Assembly (NCBI RefSeq): GCF_007991635.1
Contig: NZ_BJYS01000017.1
Coordinates: 1-64,000 of the forward strand
Reading direction: 5' to 3'
Length of the DNA stretch: 64,000 nt
Source of the DNA: Adhaeribacter aerolatus
Lineage (GTDB): Bacteria > Bacteroidota > Bacteroidia > Cytophagales > Hymenobacteraceae
In this document: positions 38,106 to 49,359 of the stretch, piece by piece
How positions within the stretch are numbered: the first letter of the stretch is position 1
Layout of the letters: each line of letters starts with the position of its first letter
Notes under the pieces: generated by a model
Told to the model about the DNA's origin: nothing
The model's database searches: none
Seen by the model: only the letters and a program-made list of their open reading frames with translations
Translations under genes and position numbers: made by a program

Positions 38106-38125
38106 AATAAATGCTTTTAAAACTT

Positions 38126-38596
38126 ATGAATAACCTGAAACTAACACTGCTCGTGCTAATCGGCCTTTTATTATCTAATTGCCAGGGGCAAACAGATGAG
38201 GCTACTAACAGCAATATTTTCGGCAAGGCGTTAAATTCCCAAAACAGCGTTGCCGCCGCTGCTTTACCGGAATTGCTGGGTCCGAAAGATTCGGTTGCAG
38301 TAAAGGTGGCCGGTGAGGTACTGGATGTTTGCCAGGCCAAAGGCTGCTGGATGGATGTAAAGCTGAAAGACAACAACGTTATGAAAGTACGGTTTAAAGA
38401 TTATGGCTTTTTTGTGCCGAAAGATATTGCCGGCAAAACGGTGGTAATGCACGGAATGGCTTATAAAGAGATGATTTCGGTAGCCGATCAGCGCCACTAT
38501 GCCCAGGATGCTGGCAAGTCCGAAGCCGAGATAAAGGCCATTACCCAACCTCAAAACAGCATTACTTTCGTAGCAGATGGCGTGCTGGTGCAATAG
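38126..38596 (+). CDS. DUF4920 lipoprotein
   Basis: 156 residues from the ATG at 38126. A lipoprotein signal with LLLSNC puts the lipid on C19. The mature domain (from about 55) reads VAVKVAGEVLDVCQAKGCWMDVKL, then VRFKDYGFFVPKDIAGK and SITFVADGVLVQ, the DUF4920 family; the CxxxGCW motif is conserved and could bind metal or a cofactor. Beta-rich, OB-like. Function unknown; some members are found next to redox proteins. Probably monocistronic. Confidence 0.85.
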   Translation: MNNLKLTLLVLIGLLLSNCQGQTDEATNSNIFGKALNSQNSVAAAALPELLGPKDSVAVKVAGEVLDVCQAKGCWMDVKLKDNNVMKVRFKDYGFFVPKDIAGKTVVMHGMAYKEMISVADQRHYAQDAGKSEAEIKAITQPQNSITFVADGVLVQ

Positions 38597-38720
38597 CCTG
38601 CCCCACATTAAACCTAAAAGAATAAATACACCTTCGCTTTAGCTGCTTTTGAATATATAAAGCACCTCAGCGCTGTATCTGGTGGTACCATAATAATTTA
38701 ATATTCTGGCTATTGTCTAA

Positions 38721-40868
<2,148 letters not shown>

Positions 40869-40873
40869 TATCT

Positions 40874-40904
40874 TTTGATTTGCGGGATAGTCTGCCTATT
40901 TTTG
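40874..40904 (+). promoter_or_regulatory. Perfect Bacteroidota promoter for dapA
   Basis: TTTG at 40874-40877, exactly 19 bases, then TATTTTTG at 40897-40904: both boxes match the consensus TTTG-N19-TAnnTTTG. Predicted start near 40911, leader about 38 bases. Confidence 0.75.
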
Positions 40905-40948
40905 GAACCTGTTTAGTAAAAAAAGCCTGTTGTTTTTAGTAAGATCAC

Positions 40949-41830
40949 ATGAATAATTTAAGAGGTACGGGTGTAGCGCTTGTTACGCCTTTTACCAGCC
41001 AGCATAAAGTTGATTTTGAGGGGTTAGCCCGTTTGCTGCAATATACCATTTCGGAAGGTGTAGATTACCTGGTGGTAAATGGCACCACCGCCGAATCGGC
41101 AACCTTAAACCAAACCGAAAAAGAAGAAATTTTGGCTTTTGTAAAACAACAGGTAAATAACCAGGTGCCGATTGTTTATGGCGCCGGCGGCAACTGCACC
41201 GAAGAAATCGTGGAAATTATTTCACACCTGAACCTGGATGGCGTTTGTGCCATTCTTTCGGTTTCGCCATACTACAACAAACCTTCTCAGGAAGGCATTT
41301 TTCAACATTATACCCGCATTGCCGATATTTCGCCGGTTCCTGTAATCCTGTACAACGTACCCGGCCGCACTGCCAGCAACATTTCTGCCGAAACTACTTT
41401 ACGGCTGGCCAAGCATCCTAATATTATCGGTACGAAAGAGGCCTCGGGTAACCTGGAACAATGCATGCAAATTGCCAAAAATAAGCCCGATGGTTTTATG
41501 CTGATTAGCGGCGATGATATGCTCACCTTACCCATGATTACTTTTGGAGCTGAAGGCGTAATATCGGTTCTAGCTAATGGCTTCCCGGGCAAATTTAGCC
41601 GGATGGTAAAATTAGGTTTGGAACATAATTTTTCTGAAGCCTCTAAAATATTATTCGAGCTTATAGACCTGAACCCTTTAATGTACGAGGAAAGTAATCC
41701 GGTAGGCATTAAGGCGGTTTTGGATTTATTGGGGATTTGCCAGCCAGCCGTCCGGCTGCCCTTGGTAGAAGCTTCTCCGGCCTTAAAACATAAATTAGGC
41801 AGATTACTACAACACGCGGAAGCTCACTAA
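40949..41830 (+). CDS. dapA: 4-hydroxy-tetrahydrodipicolinate synthase
   Basis: 293 residues, complete. It condenses pyruvate with aspartate semialdehyde, the first step of the diaminopimelate/lysine branch. Catalytic Y135 in LYNVPGRT and Schiff-base K163 in IGTKEASGN are present, along with GTTAESATL of the pyruvate site. Cytoplasmic, usually a tetramer. Alone, from a perfect consensus promoter. The other lysine genes are not in the window. Confidence 0.96.
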   Translation: MNNLRGTGVALVTPFTSQHKVDFEGLARLLQYTISEGVDYLVVNGTTAESATLNQTEKEEILAFVKQQVNNQVPIVYGAGGNCTEEIVEIISHLNLDGVCAILSVSPYYNKPSQEGIFQHYTRIADISPVPVILYNVPGRTASNISAETTLRLAKHPNIIGTKEASGNLEQCMQIAKNKPDGFMLISGDDMLTLPMITFGAEGVISVLANGFPGKFSRMVKLGLEHNFSEASKILFELIDLNPLMYEESNPVGIKAVLDLLGICQPAVRLPLVEASPALKHKLGRLLQHAEAH

Positions 41831-42011
41831 AAATTGTACTATTTTGCGCAATCTATATAAAGTAACAAAATAATTGTACTTTATTTTAAATATTTGCATC
41901 TATCGCTTTTATTTTTTCGCCTAATTTAGTAGGTTAGCATACCTTAATACTAACAAAACCCGTTAGTATTTAAGCTATTAGCATCAGCATAATTCTAAAC
42001 CAAGAAAAATT

Positions 42012-42305
42012 ATGGCAAAACCCTACTTTGAAATTTACAACGATTGTCAAAATAAGCTTTCGCGCTTTACCGTAGTTAAAAATATACTAATCAAAGCCGG
42101 CTTGCTTTTTACGGCCATTAGTCTGATTGTTTTCGGCATAAATCTAATCAACGAAAGCCAGGATCAAGCTTTGTTAATGGCCTCGGCCGTTTCTTTTATT
42201 CTTACGGCTACCTGCTTTCTGGCTTTAGTTCCGGTGAATAATAAAATAAAAGATTTACGCTCCCAGCGCAAATACCGGGTCCGGAATATACTCGTGCACA
42301 GTTAA
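42012..42305 (+). CDS. Small two-helix membrane protein
   Basis: 97 residues with two membrane helices, about 25-46 (ILIKAGLLFTAISLIVFGINLI) and 53-73 (ALLMASAVSFILTATCFLALV), and a basic C-terminal tail (NNKIKDLRSQRKYRVRNILVH). No family recognised. It converges with the LutA-like gene. Real-gene signs are the ATG with an A-rich leader and normal codon use; no terminator or partner is visible. Confidence 0.65.
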   Translation: MAKPYFEIYNDCQNKLSRFTVVKNILIKAGLLFTAISLIVFGINLINESQDQALLMASAVSFILTATCFLALVPVNNKIKDLRSQRKYRVRNILVHS

Positions 42306-42362
42306 GATTTCTGGAGCGGTATTTTTCAATTTAAATTATAAACCAGGCTCAGGGCAGAAATA

Positions 42363-43103
42363 TTAAAGCCCCTGCGCTAAAACATCGGCCAGGTGCATTA
42401 CCTTCAGGTTAATGTTTTCGCGGCGCATATATGCATCCAAGTGCATCAAACAGCTTGAATCTGTAGACACTATATAGTTGGCCCCGGAGGCGAGTGCATT
42501 TTCTACTTTTTGCTGCGCCATGGCCACCGAAATAGATTCGAATTTTACCGCAAAGGTGCCGCCAAAACCGCAGCAGGTTTCGGTGTCTTCCATTTCGAGC
42601 AATTCCAAACCGGTAACATTCTGCAACAAGGCCCGTGGTCCGGCTTTAATGCCGCATTCCCGCAAGGCACTGCACGAATCGTGGTAAGTTATTTTGGCAT
42701 CCAGCCGGGAACCGGGCACTTTGGTAACCTGCAGCACATCCACCAGAAATTCGCTAAACTCAAATACTTTTTTTTCAAGGTTCCGGTAATTCACAAACTC
42801 CGACGAAGACATAAATATATCCGGGTAGGCATTCCGGACCATGCCCACGCAGGAGGCAGATGGTGCTACTACAAAGTTGGTTTGGTCGTTTGTAAAGTCT
42901 TTTAAAAATTTGTGGGCAATGCGGCCGCTTTCTTCTATAAAGCCTGCATTAAAAGCCGGCTGCCCGCAGCACGTTTGATTGGGATTATACCGCACCTCAC
43001 AGTTAAGTTTTTCCAGTACCTTTACCATATTCAAGCCGGTTTCCGGAAACAACTGGTCCACAAAGCAAGGAATAAAAATATCTACAACTGGTTTTCTTTT
43101 CAT
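42363..43103 (-). CDS. LutA/YkgE-type (Fe-S)-binding protein, CCG domains
   Basis: 246 residues. Two cysteine-rich CCG domains: CFVDQLFPETG and TCCGQPAFNAG in the first, YHDSCSALRECG and TCCGFGGTFAVK in the second. This is the LutA (YkgE) type, part of the LutABC lactate oxidase or of heterodisulfide-reductase-like complexes, where CCG motifs hold iron-sulfur clusters. No lutB or lutC is adjacent. Instead it follows HMG-CoA lyase with a 5-bp gap, so the two are cotranscribed; the reason is not obvious. Family is confident, role uncertain. Confidence 0.88.
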   Translation of the reverse strand: MKRKPVVDIFIPCFVDQLFPETGLNMVKVLEKLNCEVRYNPNQTCCGQPAFNAGFIEESGRIAHKFLKDFTNDQTNFVVAPSASCVGMVRNAYPDIFMSSSEFVNYRNLEKKVFEFSEFLVDVLQVTKVPGSRLDAKITYHDSCSALRECGIKAGPRALLQNVTGLELLEMEDTETCCGFGGTFAVKFESISVAMAQQKVENALASGANYIVSTDSSCLMHLDAYMRRENINLKVMHLADVLAQGL

Positions 43104-43108
43104 CTGAT

Positions 43109-43957
43109 TTAAACAAAAACGGCTGGTGCCTGCGCCAGAGCGGCTTCTAAAGCTATTTTATTTAACTTCAAAGGTAAATTAATATTTTGGAAGTACCGGA
43201 TTAAATTTTCCGTGGCCACGTTCCCGACCAGCTGGTCGTTGGCCATGGGGCAGCCTCCAAATCCTTTTAAAGCGCCATCAAAACGCCGGCAACCAGCCTC
43301 ATAAGCCGCACTTATTTTTTCGGTCCAATTATCTGGCCGCGCGTGCAGATGTGCGCCAAATTTTACCCCTGTAAAACCCGGAATCAAGCGAGAGAATAAA
43401 GCATTTATATCCTCCGGGGCGGCAATCCCCACGGTATCGGCCAGCGAAATAATTTTAACTTCCAGCTCTACTAATCGCTGCACAAAATCGAATACAAGGT
43501 CTGGGTGCCAGCGATCTCCGTAAGGGTTGCCAAAGCCCATTGATAAATAAACCACCAGCGTTTTACCCGTCCTGGTACAAAGTTCCTGTAGCTGTGCCAG
43601 GAGATCAAAGGCTGCGGCTATAGATTGGTTGGTATTGCGTTGCTGAAAAGTTTCGGACAAGGATAAAGGAAAGCCCAGGTAAGTTATCTCCGGAAAATTA
43701 GCGGCTCTTTCGGCACCACGCAGATTAGCCACAATGGCCAGCAGTTCCGTAGCGGTATTTGCTAAATCCAGGCCGGCCAGAACTGCTTCGGTATCCTGCA
43801 TTTGGGGTATCGCTTTCGCAGACACAAAACTGCCGAAATCGAGCGTATCGAAACCTACCTGCAATAAATTATTCAGGTAATGAATTTTTACGCTGGTTGG
43901 AATAAAGGCGGGCCACCCTTGCATGGCATCCCTCGGACATTCAATTATTTTAACCAT
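43109..43957 (-). CDS. Hydroxymethylglutaryl-CoA lyase
   Basis: 282 residues. It cleaves HMG-CoA to acetoacetate and acetyl-CoA, the last step of leucine breakdown. TIM barrel with VKIIECPRDAMQGW at the start, FGSFVSAKAIPQM, LADTVGIAAPEDI, metal-binding HLHA and the active-site loop FGGCPMA (canonical GLGGCP). Full length for the short bacterial type. First gene of a unit with the LutA-like protein, with a -7 box at 44001-44008 upstream. Confidence 0.9.
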   Translation of the reverse strand: MVKIIECPRDAMQGWPAFIPTSVKIHYLNNLLQVGFDTLDFGSFVSAKAIPQMQDTEAVLAGLDLANTATELLAIVANLRGAERAANFPEITYLGFPLSLSETFQQRNTNQSIAAAFDLLAQLQELCTRTGKTLVVYLSMGFGNPYGDRWHPDLVFDFVQRLVELEVKIISLADTVGIAAPEDINALFSRLIPGFTGVKFGAHLHARPDNWTEKISAAYEAGCRRFDGALKGFGGCPMANDQLVGNVATENLIRYFQNINLPLKLNKIALEAALAQAPAVFV

Positions 43958-44000
43958 TATTATAAATGAAAAAGTAAATAGGCTTACCTCTATTTATTAC

Positions 44001-44008
44001 CAAAACTA
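44001..44008 (-). promoter_or_regulatory. Candidate -7 box for HMG-CoA lyase / LutA-like unit
   Basis: TAGTTTTG on the minus strand fits TAnnTTTG exactly; the predicted leader is about 37 bases. No ideal -33 box. Confidence 0.45.
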
Positions 44009-44160
44009 ACCGGTACAAGTTATATCATTCACCTCCGGCTTCAACCATAAATTACACTTAGGTATACACTTATTTTTACAACAAATCAGAAATTAAGGCA
44101 AAACTAATCTACCCGAAATAGAGTAGCCGTTAAAAATTATAATTTTACCGGCTTACCTGC

Positions 44161-44168
44161 TATCTTTG
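44161..44168 (+). promoter_or_regulatory. Candidate -7 box for the Ppx/GppA gene
   Basis: TATCTTTG fits TAnnTTTG exactly, 34 bp before the TTG start codon, and rules out a start further upstream. Divergent from the HMG-CoA lyase promoter. Confidence 0.5.
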
Positions 44169-44202
44169 GTTCGTTTTTAAATAATATAAATTTTTATTTC
44201 GA

Positions 44203-45111
44203 TTGAAATTAGCTGCTATTGATATTGGCTCTAATGCGGTTAGATGCCAGATTTCGAGTGTATTGCACCACCAGGAACGAAATATATTTAAACGGGTTGA
44301 ATACCTGCGTTACCCCATTAAATTTGGCGAGGACGTATTTACTTCCGGCATTATTTCTACGGCCAAAGAAGAAAGGTTTACCAAATTTCTGCACGCGCTT
44401 AAATTATTGATGGAGGTACACGATGTAAGCCATTACATGATTTGCGCTACTTCGGCCATGCGGCAGGCGCACAATGCCCCCGATATTATAAATCGGGTAC
44501 ACGAAAAGCTGGGCATGAAAATTAATGTAATTGATGGCCAGACCGAAGCTGAACTGATAAACAAAGTTATTTACAACCTGCTCGACGAGAAAAATTACCT
44601 GCACATAGATGTGGGAGGCGGCAGTACCGAGTTTAACGTTTACATCGGCCGCGAAAAGGTAGCTTCTCAATCTTTTGAAATGGGTTCTATCCGTTACCAG
44701 GTGGGCAGCAAAAACGACGAAATCTGGATGGCTATGAAAGAATGGGTTAAAGATAACGCCCGTAAATGCCACGTTTCCAGAGCCATTGGTACCGGCGGTA
44801 ACATTAATAAGATTTACGAAATGGCCGGTAAGATGGCTGGTAAGCCTATTTTCCGGAAGCAGATTGAAGAGATAGTAACCCAACTGGAAGGCTTGAGCAT
44901 GGACGAAAAAATAAGCGTTTTGCTCCTGAACCCCGACCGGGCCGACGTAATTGTACCTGCCGCACGTATTTATTTATCGGCCATGAAATGGGCGCGGATC
45001 GAAAGTATGCTGGTGCCCACCGTAGGTTTAAAAGACGGCATTTTGCAGGCTCTATACGAAAAGCATTATACCCGGTCGCAGCCGATTAGTGCTGATTTTG
45101 AGAATAAGTAG
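44203..45111 (+). CDS. Ppx/GppA-type phosphatase (exopolyphosphatase family)
   Basis: 302 residues. Begins with a TTG codon at 44203: the next residues KLAAIDIGSNAVR are the standard N-terminus of the family, and the first stop in frame lies 24 bases upstream with no ATG between. ASKHA phosphatase fold with DIGSNAV (phosphate 1), ICATSAMRQA and DVGGGSTEFNV (phosphate 2), and GTGGNINKIYEM. Only the core Ppx/GppA domain is present; the HD-like extension is missing. It should remove phosphate from polyphosphate or pppGpp. Monocistronic. Confidence 0.9.
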   Translation: MKLAAIDIGSNAVRCQISSVLHHQERNIFKRVEYLRYPIKFGEDVFTSGIISTAKEERFTKFLHALKLLMEVHDVSHYMICATSAMRQAHNAPDIINRVHEKLGMKINVIDGQTEAELINKVIYNLLDEKNYLHIDVGGGSTEFNVYIGREKVASQSFEMGSIRYQVGSKNDEIWMAMKEWVKDNARKCHVSRAIGTGGNINKIYEMAGKMAGKPIFRKQIEEIVTQLEGLSMDEKISVLLLNPDRADVIVPAARIYLSAMKWARIESMLVPTVGLKDGILQALYEKHYTRSQPISADFENK

Positions 45112-45534
45112 GCTATAATTTAAATTAAAGTGGTGAGTTGTCTATAAACGGAAGCACTATTAAGTAGCGGTAATTATTTCAATGGGGTAATATTTTCTGA
45201 CGTGGAAAAGATATTGCTCCTGATGGTTGGTTAAATAAAATATAAAACAGATTTAGTTTTTTACCACATTTATAATATTCGCAAATAAATATTTAGCTCT
45301 TTCCCTACTTTGGGCAAGGTAAAAACTCATATTTTTTTCCAGGGCAAACCTTTAGTGGATTGTCCTGGTTTTTTACTGCCAGCTAAACTCGTTAGAAGGT
45401 AAAAAAGTCTTTTAATTAGCTGTTTCAATTTTTTAGATCTCTTCTTACCGCTACTTCGTACAAAGGCAAAATCTGCAAGAGACCGCCCAGCGAGGCTCAT
45501 ACTTTATGAAAATCAAAAATATAAAAGCATACTA
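45112..45534. other. Intergenic region with an isolated terminator
   Basis: 423 bases between two plus-strand genes. The terminator at 45339-45374 lies 228 bp after the ppx stop, further than usual, so either the ppx message has a long 3-prime tail or a short RNA ends here. No frame or promoter box is convincing. Confidence 0.4.
45339..45374 (+). terminator. Rho-independent terminator in a gene-free region
   Basis: CCAGGGCAA pairs with TTGTCCTGG (one G-T pair) around a 12-base loop, then six T. Confidence 0.6.
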
Positions 45535-46542
45535 ATGGAATTAAGAAAATTAGGAAAATCAGAGGTAATGGTAACGCCTATGGCTTTTGGGGCCTGGGCA
45601 ATTGGCGGCTGGATGTGGGGCGGCGCCGAAGAAAACGCTGCTATTCGGGCTATTAAGGCTGCTTTTGATGCGGGCATCACCACCATTGATACGGCGCCGG
45701 TTTATGGCTTCGGCAAGAGCGAAGAACTGGTGGGCCGGACCATGACAGGCGTTCCGCGCGACCAATATCAGATTCTCACCAAATTTGGAATGAACTGGGA
45801 AACCGAGCAAGGCGAATACTTCTTCGACTCGGTAGATAATGACGGTAAACCTTTCCGGATGTTTAAGTGGGCTTCGAAAGAAAAGGTTATGCAGGAATGT
45901 GAAACCAGCCTGCGCCTGCTTAAAACCGATTACATTGATTTGTACCAGATTCACTGGCCCGATGCCACCACGCCCGTCAGCGAAACTTTTGAAGCCGTGC
46001 AACGCCTGATTGAACAAGGTAAAGTAAGAGCCGCCGGTGTTTGTAATTACAATACTGCTTTGGTAGCCGAAGCCCTTGATACCATCCAACTGGCCTCTAA
46101 CCAGGTACCGTACTCTATGGTAAACCGGGGCATCGAGAAAGATGTAATTCCACAGGCTCTGGAGAAAGGTTTAAGTATTATTCCGTACAGCCCGCTACAA
46201 AGAGGTTTGCTCACCGGCAAAATTAAACCCGGCCATAAATTCAACGAAGGCGATACCCGCGAGGGCAACCTTTTCTATACCGATGAAAATATCCGCCGGA
46301 CATTAAGCCTGCTGGAGGAAATTAAACCCATCGCGGATGACCACGGGGTTACCCTGGCCCAATTGGCTATAAACTGGACCTTAAACCGTCCCGGTGTAGC
46401 CTGTGTTTTGGTGGGTGCCCGCGATGAACACCAGGTGGCCGACAATGCCAAAGCCCTGGCATTTACCTTAAGCACCGAAGAGCTAAATACCATAACCGAA
46501 GCTGCCGACCGGTTCAGTCTGGCCCCGGTCAATCAAGGCTAA
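45535..46542 (+). CDS. Aldo/keto reductase
   Basis: 335 residues, complete. NADPH-dependent TIM-barrel oxidoreductase with the catalytic tetrad D52 and Y57 (DTAPVYG), K83 (LTKFG) and H140 (YQIHWPD); the C-terminal cofactor loop reads VLVGARDEHQVADNAKAL. It resembles the YajO/YhdN group of general aldehyde and sugar reductases. Monocistronic with a terminator 12 bp after its stop. Substrate unknown. Confidence 0.92.
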   Translation: MELRKLGKSEVMVTPMAFGAWAIGGWMWGGAEENAAIRAIKAAFDAGITTIDTAPVYGFGKSEELVGRTMTGVPRDQYQILTKFGMNWETEQGEYFFDSVDNDGKPFRMFKWASKEKVMQECETSLRLLKTDYIDLYQIHWPDATTPVSETFEAVQRLIEQGKVRAAGVCNYNTALVAEALDTIQLASNQVPYSMVNRGIEKDVIPQALEKGLSIIPYSPLQRGLLTGKIKPGHKFNEGDTREGNLFYTDENIRRTLSLLEEIKPIADDHGVTLAQLAINWTLNRPGVACVLVGARDEHQVADNAKALAFTLSTEELNTITEAADRFSLAPVNQG

Positions 46543-46554
46543 ATGCTGAGGTTG

Positions 46555-46590
46555 AAAGAGCAGGTAATATTTTGTTTGCCTGCTCTTTTA
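46555..46590 (+). terminator. Rho-independent terminator of the aldo/keto reductase
   Basis: AAAGAGCAGG and CCTGCTCTTT form a perfect 10-bp stem with a 14-base loop and a short T run. Confidence 0.8.
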
Positions 46591-46763
46591 ACTTTATCAT
46601 ACTGCGGGATAAATTTTAGACAGTTATTATTTATTAAAGCTTAGCCAAAGGTAAAAGCCAAGCTCTTCATTCTGTTCAAATTTAACAGCTACTTGCTTGG
46701 TTAAACCGGCCAGAAGTATCGGGTGTTGGTATTTACAGAATATAACCCTATTACTGCCGATTA

Positions 46764-47786
46764 ATGATGAAGTTAAAGTTAAGTATTCTGGATCAATCGT
46801 TGGTGAATAAAGGGATAACGGCCAGTGAAGCCCTGCACCAGACGGTAGAAATGGCGCGGTTGGCCGATCATTTGGGTTATACACGCTTCTGGGTATCGGA
46901 GCACCACAACCTGGCTGCGATTGCGGGCTCGGCACCCGAAATATTAATGGTAAAGCTGGCCGATGCCACGCAGCACATCCGGATTGGCTCCGGGGGTATT
47001 ATGCTGCCCAACCACAGCGCTTTAAAAGTGGCCGAAAACTTCCGGTTGCTCGAAGCGCTTTTCCCCGGCCGGATTGACCTGGGAATTGGCCGGGCTCCCG
47101 GCGGCGACCGGGTTACAGCCTATCTACTCAACCCAGCGAATGATTTCAGCGAAGATAGCTACCGGCAGCAACTTGATTACCTCCAGTTGTTCTTCTCCGA
47201 TACTGCAGGCACTGAAAAAGGCCAGATTTTGGCTATACCGCAGGCTGCTACCACGCCAATGCAATGGATGCTGAGTTCCAGCGGGGGTAGCAGTAAAATT
47301 GCAGCCGAATACGGCATGGGCTTGGCCGTAGCTAAATTTATTAACGGCAATGTTCAACCCGAAGTAGTTACGGATTACCTATTACACTTTAAACCATCTC
47401 CCCTATTTCCGGTACCGCAAGCTATTTTATCTATTATTGTACTTTGCGCTGACACGCCTCAAAAAGCTTTGGAGATGCGTAGAGTCCTCGATTACCGGTT
47501 CATTCAAATGGAGCGGGGCAATTTTACTTCGCTGAGCACCTACGAAGAAATCCGGGATTATCAATTTTCGGATATGGAATTAATGCGCATCAAAGCCAAC
47601 GCGGGCCGGGTAATTTCAGGTACTCCCGAAACGGTAAAACCCCAACTGGAAAAGTTGGCTGCTGACTTTGGCGTGGACGAAATAGTAGTTACGACCATGG
47701 CCGACTACCCGGAAAGAAGACGTTCGTTCGAATTGCTAGCCGAAGCTTTTGGCTTAACACCACGCCCCGTTACTAAGCCTGCATAA
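46764..47786 (+). CDS. LLM-class flavin-dependent oxidoreductase
   Basis: 340 residues (the second ATG, one codon later, is equally possible). Luciferase-like TIM barrel: LDQSLVNKG at the start, RFWVSEHHN, IRIGSGGIMLPNHS, DLGIGRAPGGD and, near the end, GTPETVKPQLEKLAADFGVDEIVV. This pattern is that of the MsnO8-like group, which uses reduced FMN (or F420) for monooxygenation; the substrate is unknown. It converges with the DegT-type gene of the large minus-strand locus but has no clear link to it. Confidence 0.9.
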   Translation: MMKLKLSILDQSLVNKGITASEALHQTVEMARLADHLGYTRFWVSEHHNLAAIAGSAPEILMVKLADATQHIRIGSGGIMLPNHSALKVAENFRLLEALFPGRIDLGIGRAPGGDRVTAYLLNPANDFSEDSYRQQLDYLQLFFSDTAGTEKGQILAIPQAATTPMQWMLSSSGGSSKIAAEYGMGLAVAKFINGNVQPEVVTDYLLHFKPSPLFPVPQAILSIIVLCADTPQKALEMRRVLDYRFIQMERGNFTSLSTYEEIRDYQFSDMELMRIKANAGRVISGTPETVKPQLEKLAADFGVDEIVVTTMADYPERRRSFELLAEAFGLTPRPVTKPA

Positions 47787-47926
47787 TTATTTGGTATGGC
47801 GTATTCCTTCAGAAAATCCGTTCAAGTAATCTGCCTAAATTTTTTAAATGAACTACTGGTACCTGCCTGAAGCGGAGATTATATCGGAATGGTTATAAAT
47901 CAGCGCAAACAACGCTTGCTATTGGT

Positions 47927-49288
47927 CTAAATGGCTGCTAGTTTGTCACGGTTGTCGTAAACCTTCATAATGGCGTTAATAACATCGTCCATATCCTGTT
48001 TGGTACCCAACAAAGAATTTACCCCAGATAGGATTACCATTTCTTCGTTTACCACGGCATCGCAGTTGGGGCATTTTAACTCCTGGCGATATTGCTGCAG
48101 ACGGGCCGCCGTATACATTTCTTTATATTCGGGTAAACCTAAGATGTGCTCTACCCAAGGTTCGCCGTGTAAGCCCTTGGCAATGTAAGGGCTCAGTTTA
48201 ACACCTTCGGCCCCGATGGCTTTCAGAAATTTACTCCGGTCGGCGTTTTTAAAATGCTCTTTGTGGTACGACATGGCATAATGGTAATAGCCACCGCTTT
48301 CGGTACCGGCATATTGCTTTTGGGGAACCAAACCTTTAAAGCCTTTTAGTTTAGATGCTAAATATTTGGCGTTTTCGTTGCGCAGGTTAAAGCGTTCTTT
48401 GGCTCCGGGTAATTGACCCAGCAAAATAGCACCTTCAAATTCATTCATGCGGTATTTGGGGCCAATGGTTACGTTGCTGCCTTTGCGGTCGGTTCCGTGG
48501 TTTTGTACGGTATAGCATCTATCCATCAGGGCTTCGTCGCTGCCAATAATAGCGCCGCCCTCGCCGCAGGAAATTTGCTTACTGGCCTGGAAACTAAAAC
48601 AGCCTACCTCGCCGATGGTGCCTAATTGCTTGCCCTGGTAGCGGGCAAAATTAGCCTGGCACGCATCTTCGATAACCCGCAGGTTGTGCTTTTTAGCCAG
48701 GGCCATTATGCTTTGCATGTCGCAGGGCATGCCCATCATGTGTACCGGAATAATGGCCTTGGTATTTTTATTTATTTTTTTAGCTACATCGGCCGGGTCC
48801 AGCTGAAAAGAAGCCCGGTCTAAATCGGCTAGAACCGGTAAGGCGCGGCTCGTTAAAATGGCTGATATGGTACCAAAATCGGTATACGGCGAGGTTATTA
48901 CTTCGTCGCCGGGGCCAATGCCCATGGCCTCCACGCAAGTGGCCAGCGCCTGGGTGCCGGAGCCGGTGCCCACGCAATATTTAGTACCCATGAGTTTGGC
49001 ATATTCTTTCTCGAAAGTTACTACCGTACCGGAAGGCGACTGAATCCGGGACCAGATACCACTTTTGGTAGTATTGGTAATAGATTCGAGCATTTTATCG
49101 TCTACAATCATGCTGGGCCACTTGGGCCAGTCTTTGGTACGTACCGGTGAACCACCCAAAATAGCTAACTTATCGGCTTTGGTGCTGATGGGTTTACCAA
49201 AGGACGGAATAGCCTGGGCAACTATGGCCCCAATGGAACCAACGGACACGGCGGTCAAGAAACGCCGTCTGGTAAATTCATTTTTCAT
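47927..49288 (-). CDS. DegT/DnrJ/EryC1/StrS aminotransferase with Tat signal
   Basis: 453 residues from the ATG at 49288, which puts FTRRRFLTAVSVGSIG at the N-terminus as a twin-arginine signal; a longer frame (ATG at 49336) would bury it. The PLP fold-type I core is intact: D208 in VIEDAC, K237 (Schiff base) in FQASKQISCGEGG, and NEFEGAILLGQL. These enzymes normally aminate keto-sugars in the cytoplasm; export of one is unusual. A CPNC pair near residue 418 is an extra. It is the last gene of the exported amidohydrolase group, 71 bp after its neighbour. Substrate unknown. Confidence 0.88.
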   Translation of the reverse strand: MKNEFTRRRFLTAVSVGSIGAIVAQAIPSFGKPISTKADKLAILGGSPVRTKDWPKWPSMIVDDKMLESITNTTKSGIWSRIQSPSGTVVTFEKEYAKLMGTKYCVGTGSGTQALATCVEAMGIGPGDEVITSPYTDFGTISAILTSRALPVLADLDRASFQLDPADVAKKINKNTKAIIPVHMMGMPCDMQSIMALAKKHNLRVIEDACQANFARYQGKQLGTIGEVGCFSFQASKQISCGEGGAIIGSDEALMDRCYTVQNHGTDRKGSNVTIGPKYRMNEFEGAILLGQLPGAKERFNLRNENAKYLASKLKGFKGLVPQKQYAGTESGGYYHYAMSYHKEHFKNADRSKFLKAIGAEGVKLSPYIAKGLHGEPWVEHILGLPEYKEMYTAARLQQYRQELKCPNCDAVVNEEMVILSGVNSLLGTKQDMDDVINAIMKVYDNRDKLAAI

Positions 49289-49359
49289 TTTTCCCGGATT
49301 TTGAAGGTTAATTAAATATTCTTTAAAATCGATCATTCATTCTGCCCAACACGGTTATG

